From: an uncultured Clostridia bacterium
GTDB lineage: Bacteria; Bacillota; Clostridia; Christensenellales; Borkfalkiaceae
Assembly (NCBI GenBank): GCA_945835865.1
Contig: CAMAJQ010000078.1
Coordinates: 1 to 5,359 of the forward strand
DNA: 5,359 bases
Reading direction: 5' to 3'
The notes below the pieces were generated by a model, which searched no databases, was not told the origin of the DNA, and saw only the letters and a list, made by a program, of their open reading frames with translations. Below are positions 1 to 5,359 of this stretch, one piece after another (positions within the stretch are counted from its first letter, which is position 1; each line of letters starts with the position of its first letter). Both the position numbers and the translations under genes were made by a program.

Positions 1-990
1 AACTGGGTGCTTACCTATCCGATGTGTCAGCTTGCGGTAGCCAAGCACGTGGGAGAGGACCCTGTAAAAAAGAATGCGGTCCTCCGCGTGATCGACGCGA
101 TTTTCAGCCAGGAGGGGCAGACTTTGCTCTCCTCCGGCGCCTCCGTGCTTACTTACAGCCAGACGTTCAATTTCGAGTTCGGCAAACCGTTTGAGAGGAT
201 CATGGACTGCATAGAGGGCAATCGCCTCTATATGCGCCTTGCGTCCACCGAGTTTTTCTCCATCTCCAAAACCGTTGCAAGAAAAATGCTGAACGGCGAA
301 GTGGGCTATAACGGCAGCACCTACGGCGCGGCTGACGCATACGTGGAATTCAATACGCTGCTGAAGACGGTCTCGCAGAGCGAACCCGCCGTCGTGCTGA
401 CCCAGGAAGAGGGGTATTCCTCCGCATTCGGCGAACACGGCATACCTGCGGCGTCTTCGGTCATGAATACGATGCGCCTGGGGACGGAGTGCGATATTTC
501 CATCGGCTATTCCCCCTTGATCAGCGCGCCCGTATTTGCAGGCGACTATACCATGCAACAGTTGACCTGGCTGCTCACCACCAAGACGGGCGGTTATACG
601 GCGGAGTATACCGGGGCGGAGATCATCCGTTATATGGAGTGGCTCGTCAACGTCAAGGAAGACGGATCCAATCCCGTGCGCAACTACTACGTTTTACCTG
701 TAACGCGCGGCATGGAGTATACCGTCAAGGACAACGGAGGCGGCAGATTCACCCTGTTGAAGGTTACGGTGAACGGTCAGCCTATCGAGGAAGAAACCGT
801 CTATAAGGTGATGATTTTGAGCGACGACTCTTATATCACCGATCCTGCTTTCTGCAACTGCCCCATCCCGCAGGATTTAAAGGAAAAGCGTTCTATGCTG
901 TCCGGGAAAAACGTCGATATCCTGTTGAGATGTCTCGAGGTCACGGGACAACTTTCGGCACCCGAACAATACGTCACCATATCCGAATAA
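1..990 (+). CDS. Solute-binding protein / 5'-nucleotidase C-terminal domain fusion (3' part, 5' end outside window)
   Basis: The frame is open from base 1 (AAC TGG GTG...) and ends with TAA at 988-990, giving 329 visible residues of a longer protein. The first GTG at base 7 is internal, not a start. Visible residues 1-125 look like the C-lobe of a family-1-type extracellular solute-binding protein: a YPMCQLAVAKH strand, then a helix with AVLRVIDAIFSQEGQTLLSSG, typical of sugar-binding lipoproteins. From about residue 160 the pattern changes to the 5'-nucleotidase C-terminal fold: CDISIGYSPLISAPVFAGDYT (161-184, broken here by I-S), then TGAEIIRYMEWLV, YVLPVTRGMEYTV (230-242) and LLKVTVNGQPIEEETVYKV (to 270). 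No metallophosphoesterase core is visible. By family it should lie outside the membrane as a lipoprotein, but the signal peptide is beyond the window. It sits 53 bases upstream of the hybrid kinase gene and probably shares its transcript. The 5'-nucleotidase-C assignment is firm; the binding-protein part is good; ligand and function are unknown. Confidence 0.8.
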   Translation, partial: NWVLTYPMCQLAVAKHVGEDPVKKNAVLRVIDAIFSQEGQTLLSSGASVLTYSQTFNFEFGKPFERIMDCIEGNRLYMRLASTEFFSISKTVARKMLNGEVGYNGSTYGAADAYVEFNTLLKTVSQSEPAVVLTQEEGYSSAFGEHGIPAASSVMNTMRLGTECDISIGYSPLISAPVFAGDYTMQQLTWLLTTKTGGYTAEYTGAEIIRYMEWLVNVKEDGSNPVRNYYVLPVTRGMEYTVKDNGGGRFTLLKVTVNGQPIEEETVYKVMILSDDSYITDPAFCNCPIPQDLKEKRSMLSGKNVDILLRCLEVTGQLSAPEQYVTISE

Positions 991-1025
991 AAAGATCGAA
1001 ACACGGATAATACACTGAAAATTTG

Positions 1026-1034
1026 AAAAGGAGG
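1026..1034 (+). promoter_or_regulatory. Shine-Dalgarno that fixes the kinase start
   Basis: The run AAAAGGAGG ends 9 bases before ATG 1044. An in-frame TTG at 1023 would put this near-perfect ribosome binding site inside the coding sequence and has no site of its own, so ATG 1044 is the likely start. The gap 991-1043 between the two genes shows no promoter or terminator, consistent with co-transcription. Confidence 0.85.
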
Positions 1035-1043
1035 ACGCTCGTT

Positions 1044-3995
1044 ATGAAGGGAAAAAAAAGAATAATACCCATCGTCACAGCCGTTCTGTTCGTGCTGGGT
1101 GTGATGATCGTATTACACTTTTACTTCGATTCGGTAAACAGAACGATTTTTAACGAAAGTTCCTCCCATCTTAACGAAATCTATCAACAGACGAATCAAT
1201 CGTTCAGCACTCTCATGGATAACACGTGGAGTTCGCTGCATTCCTGGGAGCCCTATCTCCGCGAAACGGAGGACGATGAAAAAAAGTCGCAATACGTTAC
1301 GAAACTGCAACAGGAGGGTAAGTTTACCGACTTTTATTTCATCAACGGCGACGGGAATTATATCACCGTAGACGGTAAATACGGCTACATCGACCTGAAA
1401 GACAAGTTGGAATCGCTTATCGTGGGGGGAGAGGACGTAGTCATCTATTCGGTCGTCCCCGGAAAGCCTGAAATCATACTGTTCGCCGTTCCTGCGCAGG
1501 GCACTTTCTCGGTTGCGCAGCAAAACCGTGACGTCGTCCCATTCGCCTTCCGGGCGATAGCGGTCAGTTTTGATAACGAGGACCTCGTTCAAGCTTTGCG
1601 TCATCATGCGTACGGCGGAGCGGCGGGAAGTTTCGTTGTGCGCAGCGACGGAAAAGTGCTGGTGGATAACTCCCCGGAATCTTTCCCCGAAACGTATAAC
1701 TTTCTGGCAACGCTGAGATACCATTCCGACTTCCGGGAAAATGACGTAGAGGCGCTTCAAGCCGATTTCAAGCAGGGCAAATCTGGGGTGACCACCGTCA
1801 GCATCAAAGGGGTCAGGCATTATCTCGTCTATCAGCCTATGGCGTACGAAGATTGGATGTTGCTGGGCGTCGTTCCTTCCGCGGCGGTAAACGAGAGTAT
1901 GCAGAACTTACAACTGTTCTCCACCCTTATCGTATCGTGTATCGCCATCATCTTCATCGCGGCGTTCGCCGTGTACGTCCTTTGGCGTTACCGCCGTAAT
2001 TTATCGGAAAAAGATAAAGAACTTCAGTACAGAGATGAATTGTTCTCCGTCCTTTCCAACAACGTCGACGATATCTTCGTCATGCTCAATTCAGACGACC
2101 TCCGCGTGGACTACGTCAGTCCGAATATTGAAAAGTTGGTCGGGATCCCGGAAAGTGAGGCGCGTGAAAATATCCATGCGGTCGATCGTCTGGTCAAGGA
2201 CAGGCAAACGGTTCTGGTGCTGGATCAGCTTGCGGATATTCAGCCGGGCGAGCAACAGGAATGGGATCGGGAATACGTTCATCAGAAAACCGAAGCGGAA
2301 CGCTGGTTTCACGTTACCGCCCTGTGCAGAGATATCCGGGGCGTAAAAAAGTATATCGTCGTTTTGTCTGACAGGACCAAGGAAAAAGAAATCAATCAGG
2401 CGCTCGAAGACGCCGTCAACGTCGCGCAGAATGCAAACCGTGCAAAGAGTACCTTCCTGAGCAATATGTCGCACGATATCCGAACTCCTATGAACGCCAT
2501 CATCGGCTTTGCGACCCTGGCGGCGGCGAATGCGGAGTATCCGGAAAAAGTGACGAATTATCTGTCGAAAATATTATCGTCGAGCAATCATCTGCTTTCT
2601 CTGATCAACGATATTCTCGATATGAGCCGGATCGAAAGCGGGAAATTACACCTTCAGGAAACCGAAGCGAACTTGTCCGATATGCTTCACGATATCAAAA
2701 CCATTATCGGCGGACAGATACACGCGAAACAGATTGATCTTTATATGGACGTGATGGACGTGACCGACGAGGAAGTATTCTGCGATAAGGTCCGGATCAA
2801 TCAGGTGCTTCTGAATTTGCTTTCGAACGCCGTTAAATTCACTTCTCCCGGCGGAACGGTGTCGGTCCGCATCTCTCAGTTGCCCAACGCGCCCGAAGGA
2901 AAGGGAAAGTACGAGATCCGGGTAAAGGACACGGGCATCGGTATGAGCCCGGAATTCGCCGAACGGATTTTCGAACCGTTTGAACGCGAGCGCACCTCAA
3001 CGGTCACCGGGATCCAGGGCACGGGACTCGGCATGTCGATCACCAAAAACATCATCGATATGATGGGCGGCGAGATCGAGGTGCATACGGAACAGGGAAA
3101 AGGAACGGAATTTGTGATCCGTCTCACGCTGCGCTTGCAGACCGAGCGCCGAAACGTTCAGGAGATCAAGGAACTGGAAGGATTAAAAGCGCTCGTCGTC
3201 GACGACGACTTCAACACCTGTGACAGCGTGACCAAAATGTTGGTACAGGTAGGAATGCGTTCGGAGTGGACTCTCTCCGGCAAGGAAGCGGTACTCCGTG
3301 CAAAACAGTCGCTTGAAATGGCCGACGCATTTTACGCCTATATCATCGACTGGCGTCTGCCGGATATGAACGGCATCGAGGTTACGAGACAAATCCGCGC
3401 GATCGGGGACAATACGCCCATCATCATTCTCACTGCGTACGACTGGTCGGATATCGAAGAAGAGGCAAGAGCCGCAGGAGTGACCGCGTTTTGCTCCAAG
3501 CCTTTGTTTATGTCTGATCTGCGCGAGTCTCTTCTGACTGCGCTGGGGCATCGGAAGGCGGAGGAAAAAATCTTCCTTCCCGCTTCGGAGAAGACCGATT
3601 CCTTCAAGGGGAAACGGTTGTTGCTCGTGGAGGACAACGAACTGAACCGTGAGATCGCATTTGAGATACTGAACGGATACGGGTTTATCGTAGACGTTGC
3701 GGAAAACGGCAAGGAGGCGGTGGAGAAGATCTCTGCGTGCAAGCCGGGCGATTACGACTTCGTGCTCATGGATATTCAGATGCCGATCATGGACGGCTAT
3801 GAAGCGAGCGTTTGCATCAGGGCGCTGGAAGATCCCGCGCTGGCGTCCGTACCCATCGTCGCTATGACGGCGAATGCCTTTGACGAAGACCGTCGGAATG
3901 CCGAGGAATGCGGCATGAACGGGTTTATCTCCAAACCGATCAGGATGGATGACCTCGTCGGAGTGCTTCACAGCGTATTATCTGATCGGAAATGA
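1044..3995 (+). CDS. Membrane hybrid sensor histidine kinase (Cache-PAS-HisKA-HATPase-REC-REC)
   Basis: Complete gene of 983 residues, ATG 1044 to TGA 3993-3995. A basic N-terminus (KGKKR) precedes TM1 (about 7-28). Residues 29-290 are extracytoplasmic and resemble a double Cache sensor, with FYFINGDGNYITVDG (97-111), SFVVRSDGKVLVDN (196-209) and YLVYQP...DWMLLGVVP near 260-279. TM2 is about 291-314. A PAS domain (about 331-445) and helical linker lead to HisKA with His477 in SHDIRTPMNAIIGF. The ATPase domain has its N box (Asn595 in LLSNAVKF), G1 (D629-TGIGM), F box (FEPF, 643-646) and G2 (GTGLGMS, 659-665). Receiver 1 (about 714-835) has D720/D721, phospho-acceptor D769, T797 and K819. Receiver 2 (about 858-980) has E863/D864, D910, T942 and K964. 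All key residues are present, so both kinase and receivers should be active. No Hpt or DNA-binding domain is visible, so the output must lie elsewhere. The neighbouring binding protein is the obvious candidate for stimulus delivery (inference). Confidence 0.95.
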   Translation: MKGKKRIIPIVTAVLFVLGVMIVLHFYFDSVNRTIFNESSSHLNEIYQQTNQSFSTLMDNTWSSLHSWEPYLRETEDDEKKSQYVTKLQQEGKFTDFYFINGDGNYITVDGKYGYIDLKDKLESLIVGGEDVVIYSVVPGKPEIILFAVPAQGTFSVAQQNRDVVPFAFRAIAVSFDNEDLVQALRHHAYGGAAGSFVVRSDGKVLVDNSPESFPETYNFLATLRYHSDFRENDVEALQADFKQGKSGVTTVSIKGVRHYLVYQPMAYEDWMLLGVVPSAAVNESMQNLQLFSTLIVSCIAIIFIAAFAVYVLWRYRRNLSEKDKELQYRDELFSVLSNNVDDIFVMLNSDDLRVDYVSPNIEKLVGIPESEARENIHAVDRLVKDRQTVLVLDQLADIQPGEQQEWDREYVHQKTEAERWFHVTALCRDIRGVKKYIVVLSDRTKEKEINQALEDAVNVAQNANRAKSTFLSNMSHDIRTPMNAIIGFATLAAANAEYPEKVTNYLSKILSSSNHLLSLINDILDMSRIESGKLHLQETEANLSDMLHDIKTIIGGQIHAKQIDLYMDVMDVTDEEVFCDKVRINQVLLNLLSNAVKFTSPGGTVSVRISQLPNAPEGKGKYEIRVKDTGIGMSPEFAERIFEPFERERTSTVTGIQGTGLGMSITKNIIDMMGGEIEVHTEQGKGTEFVIRLTLRLQTERRNVQEIKELEGLKALVVDDDFNTCDSVTKMLVQVGMRSEWTLSGKEAVLRAKQSLEMADAFYAYIIDWRLPDMNGIEVTRQIRAIGDNTPIIILTAYDWSDIEEEARAAGVTAFCSKPLFMSDLRESLLTALGHRKAEEKIFLPASEKTDSFKGKRLLLVEDNELNREIAFEILNGYGFIVDVAENGKEAVEKISACKPGDYDFVLMDIQMPIMDGYEASVCIRALEDPALASVPIVAMTANAFDEDRRNAEECGMNGFISKPIRMDDLVGVLHSVLSDRK

Positions 3996-4002
3996 TATTC
4001 TG

Positions 4003-4031
4003 GCGGAAACGGGAGGAAGATGCGTTTCCGC
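4003..4031 (+). other. Perfect 9-bp inverted repeat just after the kinase gene
   Basis: GCGGAAACG at 4003-4011 pairs exactly with CGTTTCCGC at 4023-4031 across an 11-base loop, starting 8 bases after the kinase stop codon. The 3' flank is GAAAAAAAT, not a T tract, and the minus-strand flank is not T-rich either, so it is not a standard intrinsic terminator. It could stabilise the mRNA 3' end or be a protein-binding palindrome for the promoter downstream. Its role is unknown. Confidence 0.6.
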
Positions 4032-4063
4032 GAAAAAAATCTGATCGCAAAAAGACGGAAACG
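4004..4063. repeat. Three copies of the 8-base motif CGGAAACG upstream of the promoter
   Basis: CGGAAACG occurs at 4004-4011, inverted at 4023-4030 (as CGTTTCCG), and again directly at 4056-4063. The third copy ends one base before the -35 box at 4065. The spacing (two copies forming a palindrome, one touching the promoter) is what an operator for a DNA-binding regulator could look like. In read-through RNA the middle copy could pair with either flanking copy, giving two exclusive hairpins. No regulator can be named. Confidence 0.4.
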
Positions 4064-4064
4064 T

Positions 4065-4093
4065 TTGACAAAATTCCGTAAAAGTGTTAAAAT
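4065..4093 (+). promoter_or_regulatory. Near-consensus sigma-A promoter with extended -10
   Basis: The -35 box TTGACA (4065-4070) and the -10 box TAAAAT (4088-4093) are separated by exactly 17 bases, and TG at 4085-4086 gives an extended -10 (TGnTAAAAT). Transcription should begin near 4099-4101. It points toward the MATE relic but meets a strong terminator first. This is the best promoter match I see in the window. Confidence 0.85.
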
Positions 4094-4114
4094 AATCGGC
4101 GTTGAACAGCAAGT

Positions 4115-4152
4115 ACGGGCGTAGAATTTTGACGAAATTCTACGCCCGTTTT
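4115..4152 (+). terminator. Strong intrinsic terminator right after the promoter
   Basis: Bases 4115-4129 and 4135-4149 form a perfect 15-bp stem (outer half ACGGGCGTAG, inner half AATTT) with the 5-base loop TGACG. The descending arm runs into TTTT (4149-4152), then CCGTTCTC. It would end transcripts reading through from the kinase gene. It would also end those from the promoter at 4065-4093 after only about 50 bases. The minus-strand flank is not T-rich, so it works best in the plus direction. Confidence 0.85.
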
Positions 4153-4181
4153 CCGTTCTCCGCAGGTTTCAGACGATCTTT

Positions 4182-4213
4182 CCTCCGAACAAGACGAATG
4201 ACGATTCCGGAGG
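4182..4213 (+). promoter_or_regulatory. MATE-relic ribosome binding site with a possible masking partner
   Basis: GGAGG at 4209-4213 lies 5 bases before ATG 4219, which makes that ATG a better start than the adjacent ATG 4216 (2 bases away) or ATG 4198 upstream of the site. CCTCCG at 4182-4187 is the exact complement of CGGAGG at 4208-4213, so a 6-bp stem with a 20-base loop could cover the whole site. The ribosome binding site is well supported; the masking stem is a suggestion only. Confidence 0.5.
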
Positions 4214-4218
4214 TTATG

Positions 4219-4458
4219 ATGGAAAAGAAACGAGAAACGGATTATTTCGGAAAAGAGAGAATATCCCTCCTGATGGTACGGTTTTGTATTCCCTGCGTGC
4301 TTTCTCTGCTCGTCAGCGCGCTCTACAACATCGTCGCAGGGTGTCAGCCGATCGTCGGAATTAATATGGGAACAAAGTGATATGGCAGGCTCAAAGCACT
4401 TTATCCGCGTATTTTACTGCTTACCGTTGCGGTCGGCGTCTGTTCGACTTTGTTTATT
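4219..4458 (+). pseudogene. MATE-family multidrug efflux transporter remnant (internal deletion, premature stop, 3' loss)
   Basis: From ATG 4219 the first 39 codons read as the usual clostridial MATE N-terminus: a charged lead with DYFGKERIS, then a first membrane helix with IPCVLSLLVSALYNIV. At about 4333-4338 the frame jumps directly to AGCQPIVGINMGTK, which matches the motif normally written QPIVGYNYGAK in the middle of the family. Roughly 200 residues appear missing, although the frame is kept. TGA at 4378-4380 stands where relatives usually have Arg or a similar residue (GAKRYDRVK), compatible with a CGA-to-TGA change. Beyond the stop the same frame still reads YGRLKALYPRILLLTVAVG and on to TLFI (4458), the next MATE helix. 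After that the resemblance ends and the C-terminal half is absent. Active MATE proteins are about 450 residues with 12 helices and export drugs or metabolites driven by Na+ or H+; this copy cannot. The regulatory signals upstream probably once served it. Confidence 0.85.
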
Positions 4459-4502
4459 CTACGTACAAGTGCGCAAAAGAAGAGAGATCAGTTGACGATT
4501 AG

Positions 4503-4526
4503 CAACCGTTTTTTAGAAAACGATTG
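4503..4526 (-). other. Hairpin at the end of the minus-strand gene, stop codon in its loop
   Basis: Read on the minus strand, CAATCGTTTT (4526-4517) pairs with AAAACGGTTG (4512-4503) to make ten pairs including one U-G wobble, and the loop CTAA contains the TAA stop. On the plus strand the wobble becomes a C-A mismatch, so the structure favours minus-strand RNA. No T tract follows directly; a pyrimidine-rich stretch (TCTCTCTTCTTTT) comes about 18 bases later. It may help form the mRNA 3' end, but it is not a standard terminator. The segment 4459-4502 between the MATE relic and this hairpin shows nothing else. Confidence 0.35.
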
Positions 4527-5359
4527 TTTCATTATCACTAAAGGCATACTCGTATTGCTTGTGACCGTTTCCATCTATGACTTCACGGATATGGAATACA
4601 CCCGTTTTTCCGTCGATATTGTAGTGTACTTTCATTGAAATCTTATTGTCTTTTACCTCGCGTTCCACAACGTATTTGCCTTTTGACGAGCCGCTTCTGA
4701 ATTCAAGTTCGTACTTGGTTTCAACTTTACCGTTTTTGCTTTCGGTTTCGAATTCGACTGCGGTTTGTTCTGACAATTCGCCGTTCACATAAATAGAATA
4801 TACGTATTCGGTTTCCGTTTCTCCGTCTTCAACGGAATACTCCTGTTCCATCTGAATGTAAGAAGTCTTATCCGTTTTATCTGCGTAAGCGCGAATTTTC
4901 AATTCTGTTTCCGACTCGTCCTTTTCGGTTTCTTCCGAACGTTCGCCTTCGAGATAATAATCCACGCCGTCGATTACCATTACGCCGACGAGTTGATATT
5001 CGCTTTCCGTCTCTTCATCCTCGCCGTCAGAGTCCGCTTCTGCTCCCTCGTCGTCAGCATCCGCTTTTACGAGTGTTTCGGTATAATACATGGTATACTT
5101 TACCGATTCGCCGTTAAAGTCTTTTCCGTTTATCGTCATTTTCGTTTCGTACTCGTAGTTCTCGTCCGTATTTGGTTCTGTGGTAGTAGAAACGATATCA
5201 TCTCCGAGAAAACTGTCGAGCGCCGTAAAATATTCGTTGAATCTTTCTGTCTGTTCTTTTACTTCTTTTTCCGAATTGTCGATCGTAAAAGATGCCGGCT
5301 CAACTCCGTCGGCGAGCGTTTGAGTGGCAGCGCTAACCGCAGAAAAAGTTTGGACTGCG
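4513..5359 (-). CDS. Acidic, probably secreted protein of unknown function (3' part, start outside window)
   Basis: The minus-strand frame runs from the window edge at 5358 down to TAA at 4515-4513, giving 281 visible residues. ATG at 5139 is in frame, but the 73 codons before it are open and protein-like, with no start codon among them. ATG 5139 is therefore internal and the true start lies beyond the window. The first visible residues (AVQTFSAVSAATQTLADG) are small and Ala/Ser/Thr-rich, as after a signal peptide or lipoprotein anchor; this is inferred, since the signal is not visible. Residues about 99-122 are a low-complexity acidic linker (ADADDEGAEADSDGEDEE). The rest alternates charged and Tyr/Val residues with repeated turn motifs (TINGKD, VIDGVDY, IYVNGELS, YNIDGKTG), suggesting an all-beta fold of stacked hairpins. 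There are no recognisable catalytic motifs, no Cys and no membrane segment in this part. It is convergent with the MATE relic and unrelated in orientation to the kinase pair. I do not recognise the family. Confidence 0.75.
   Translation of the reverse strand, partial: AVQTFSAVSAATQTLADGVEPASFTIDNSEKEVKEQTERFNEYFTALDSFLGDDIVSTTTEPNTDENYEYETKMTINGKDFNGESVKYTMYYTETLVKADADDEGAEADSDGEDEETESEYQLVGVMVIDGVDYYLEGERSEETEKDESETELKIRAYADKTDKTSYIQMEQEYSVEDGETETEYVYSIYVNGELSEQTAVEFETESKNGKVETKYELEFRSGSSKGKYVVEREVKDNKISMKVHYNIDGKTGVFHIREVIDGNGHKQYEYAFSDNETIVF

Noticed and set aside
1023..1043. TTG start at 1023 for the kinase, adding seven residues
   Set aside because: The strong Shine-Dalgarno at 1026-1034 would lie inside the gene and nothing suitable precedes the TTG; ATG 1044 is correctly spaced.
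1113..3971. Long open frames on the minus strand opposite the kinase gene
   Set aside because: They are antisense shadows of a clearly coding gene, with no ribosome binding sites or recognisable domains.
4115..4149. Guanidine-II (mini-ykkC) riboswitch, because the loop region contains ACGA upstream of an efflux gene
   Set aside because: That motif needs two tandem hairpins with ACGR tetraloops. Here there is one hairpin, and the A of ACGA is paired in the stem.
4102..4218. TTG start at 4102 for the MATE relic frame, adding 39 residues
   Set aside because: This stretch contains the terminator stem and the ribosome binding site, and its translation is basic and unlike any MATE N-terminus.
4494..4522. 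Second promoter beginning TTGACG at 4494
   Set aside because: No -10-like hexamer lies 16-18 bases downstream (the sequence there is AAAACG), and it points into the 3' end of an opposing gene.
4450..4638. Short plus-strand open frame beginning at TTG 4450
   Set aside because: It starts inside the MATE relic frame and then runs antisense to the minus-strand gene; no ribosome binding site or family resemblance.
1..5359. tRNA, rRNA, CRISPR array, complete insertion sequence or transposase
   Set aside because: I looked on both strands and saw no cloverleaf, spaced direct repeats or transposase motifs.

Overview
The window looks like a piece of a Clostridia-type (Bacillota) genome of moderate GC content, most likely from a gut-associated lineage. 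The clues are strong AGGAGG-type ribosome binding sites, a textbook sigma-A promoter, a MATE-transporter relic of the clostridial type, and a solute-binding/5'-nucleotidase-C fusion next to a Cache-type hybrid histidine kinase, an arrangement I associate with gut Clostridia. No species can be named from sequence alone.

Layout. Bases 1-990 (+) are the 3' end of a large extracellular protein. The visible part is the C-lobe of a family-1-like solute-binding protein followed by a 5'-nucleotidase C-terminal-like domain. After a 53-base gap, 1044-3995 (+) encodes a complete 983-residue membrane hybrid sensor kinase: TM, extracellular double-Cache-like sensor, TM, PAS, HisKA, HATPase and two receiver domains. 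The two genes are probably one transcriptional unit and plausibly form a sensor pair, with the binding protein presenting or signalling a ligand to the kinase. That pairing is inferred.

Bases 3996-4218 are a dense non-coding regulatory stretch. It holds a 9-bp hairpin, an 8-base motif present three times, a near-consensus promoter (TTGACA-17-TAAAAT with extended -10), a strong intrinsic terminator starting only about 15 bases after the predicted transcription start, and a CCTCCG/CGGAGG pair that could mask the next Shine-Dalgarno. Bases 4219-4458 are a decayed MATE efflux-pump gene: its N-terminus is joined in frame to a piece from the middle of the family, followed by a premature TGA and loss of the rest.

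Bases 4513-5359 (-) are the 3' part of a convergent gene for an acidic, probably secreted protein of unknown function. Its reading frame stays open to the window edge.

The most interesting system is the binding-protein/5'-nucleotidase-C fusion with its hybrid kinase. As far as I recall the architecture recurs in gut Clostridia, but I know of no described function, and the output of the phosphorelay is not visible here.
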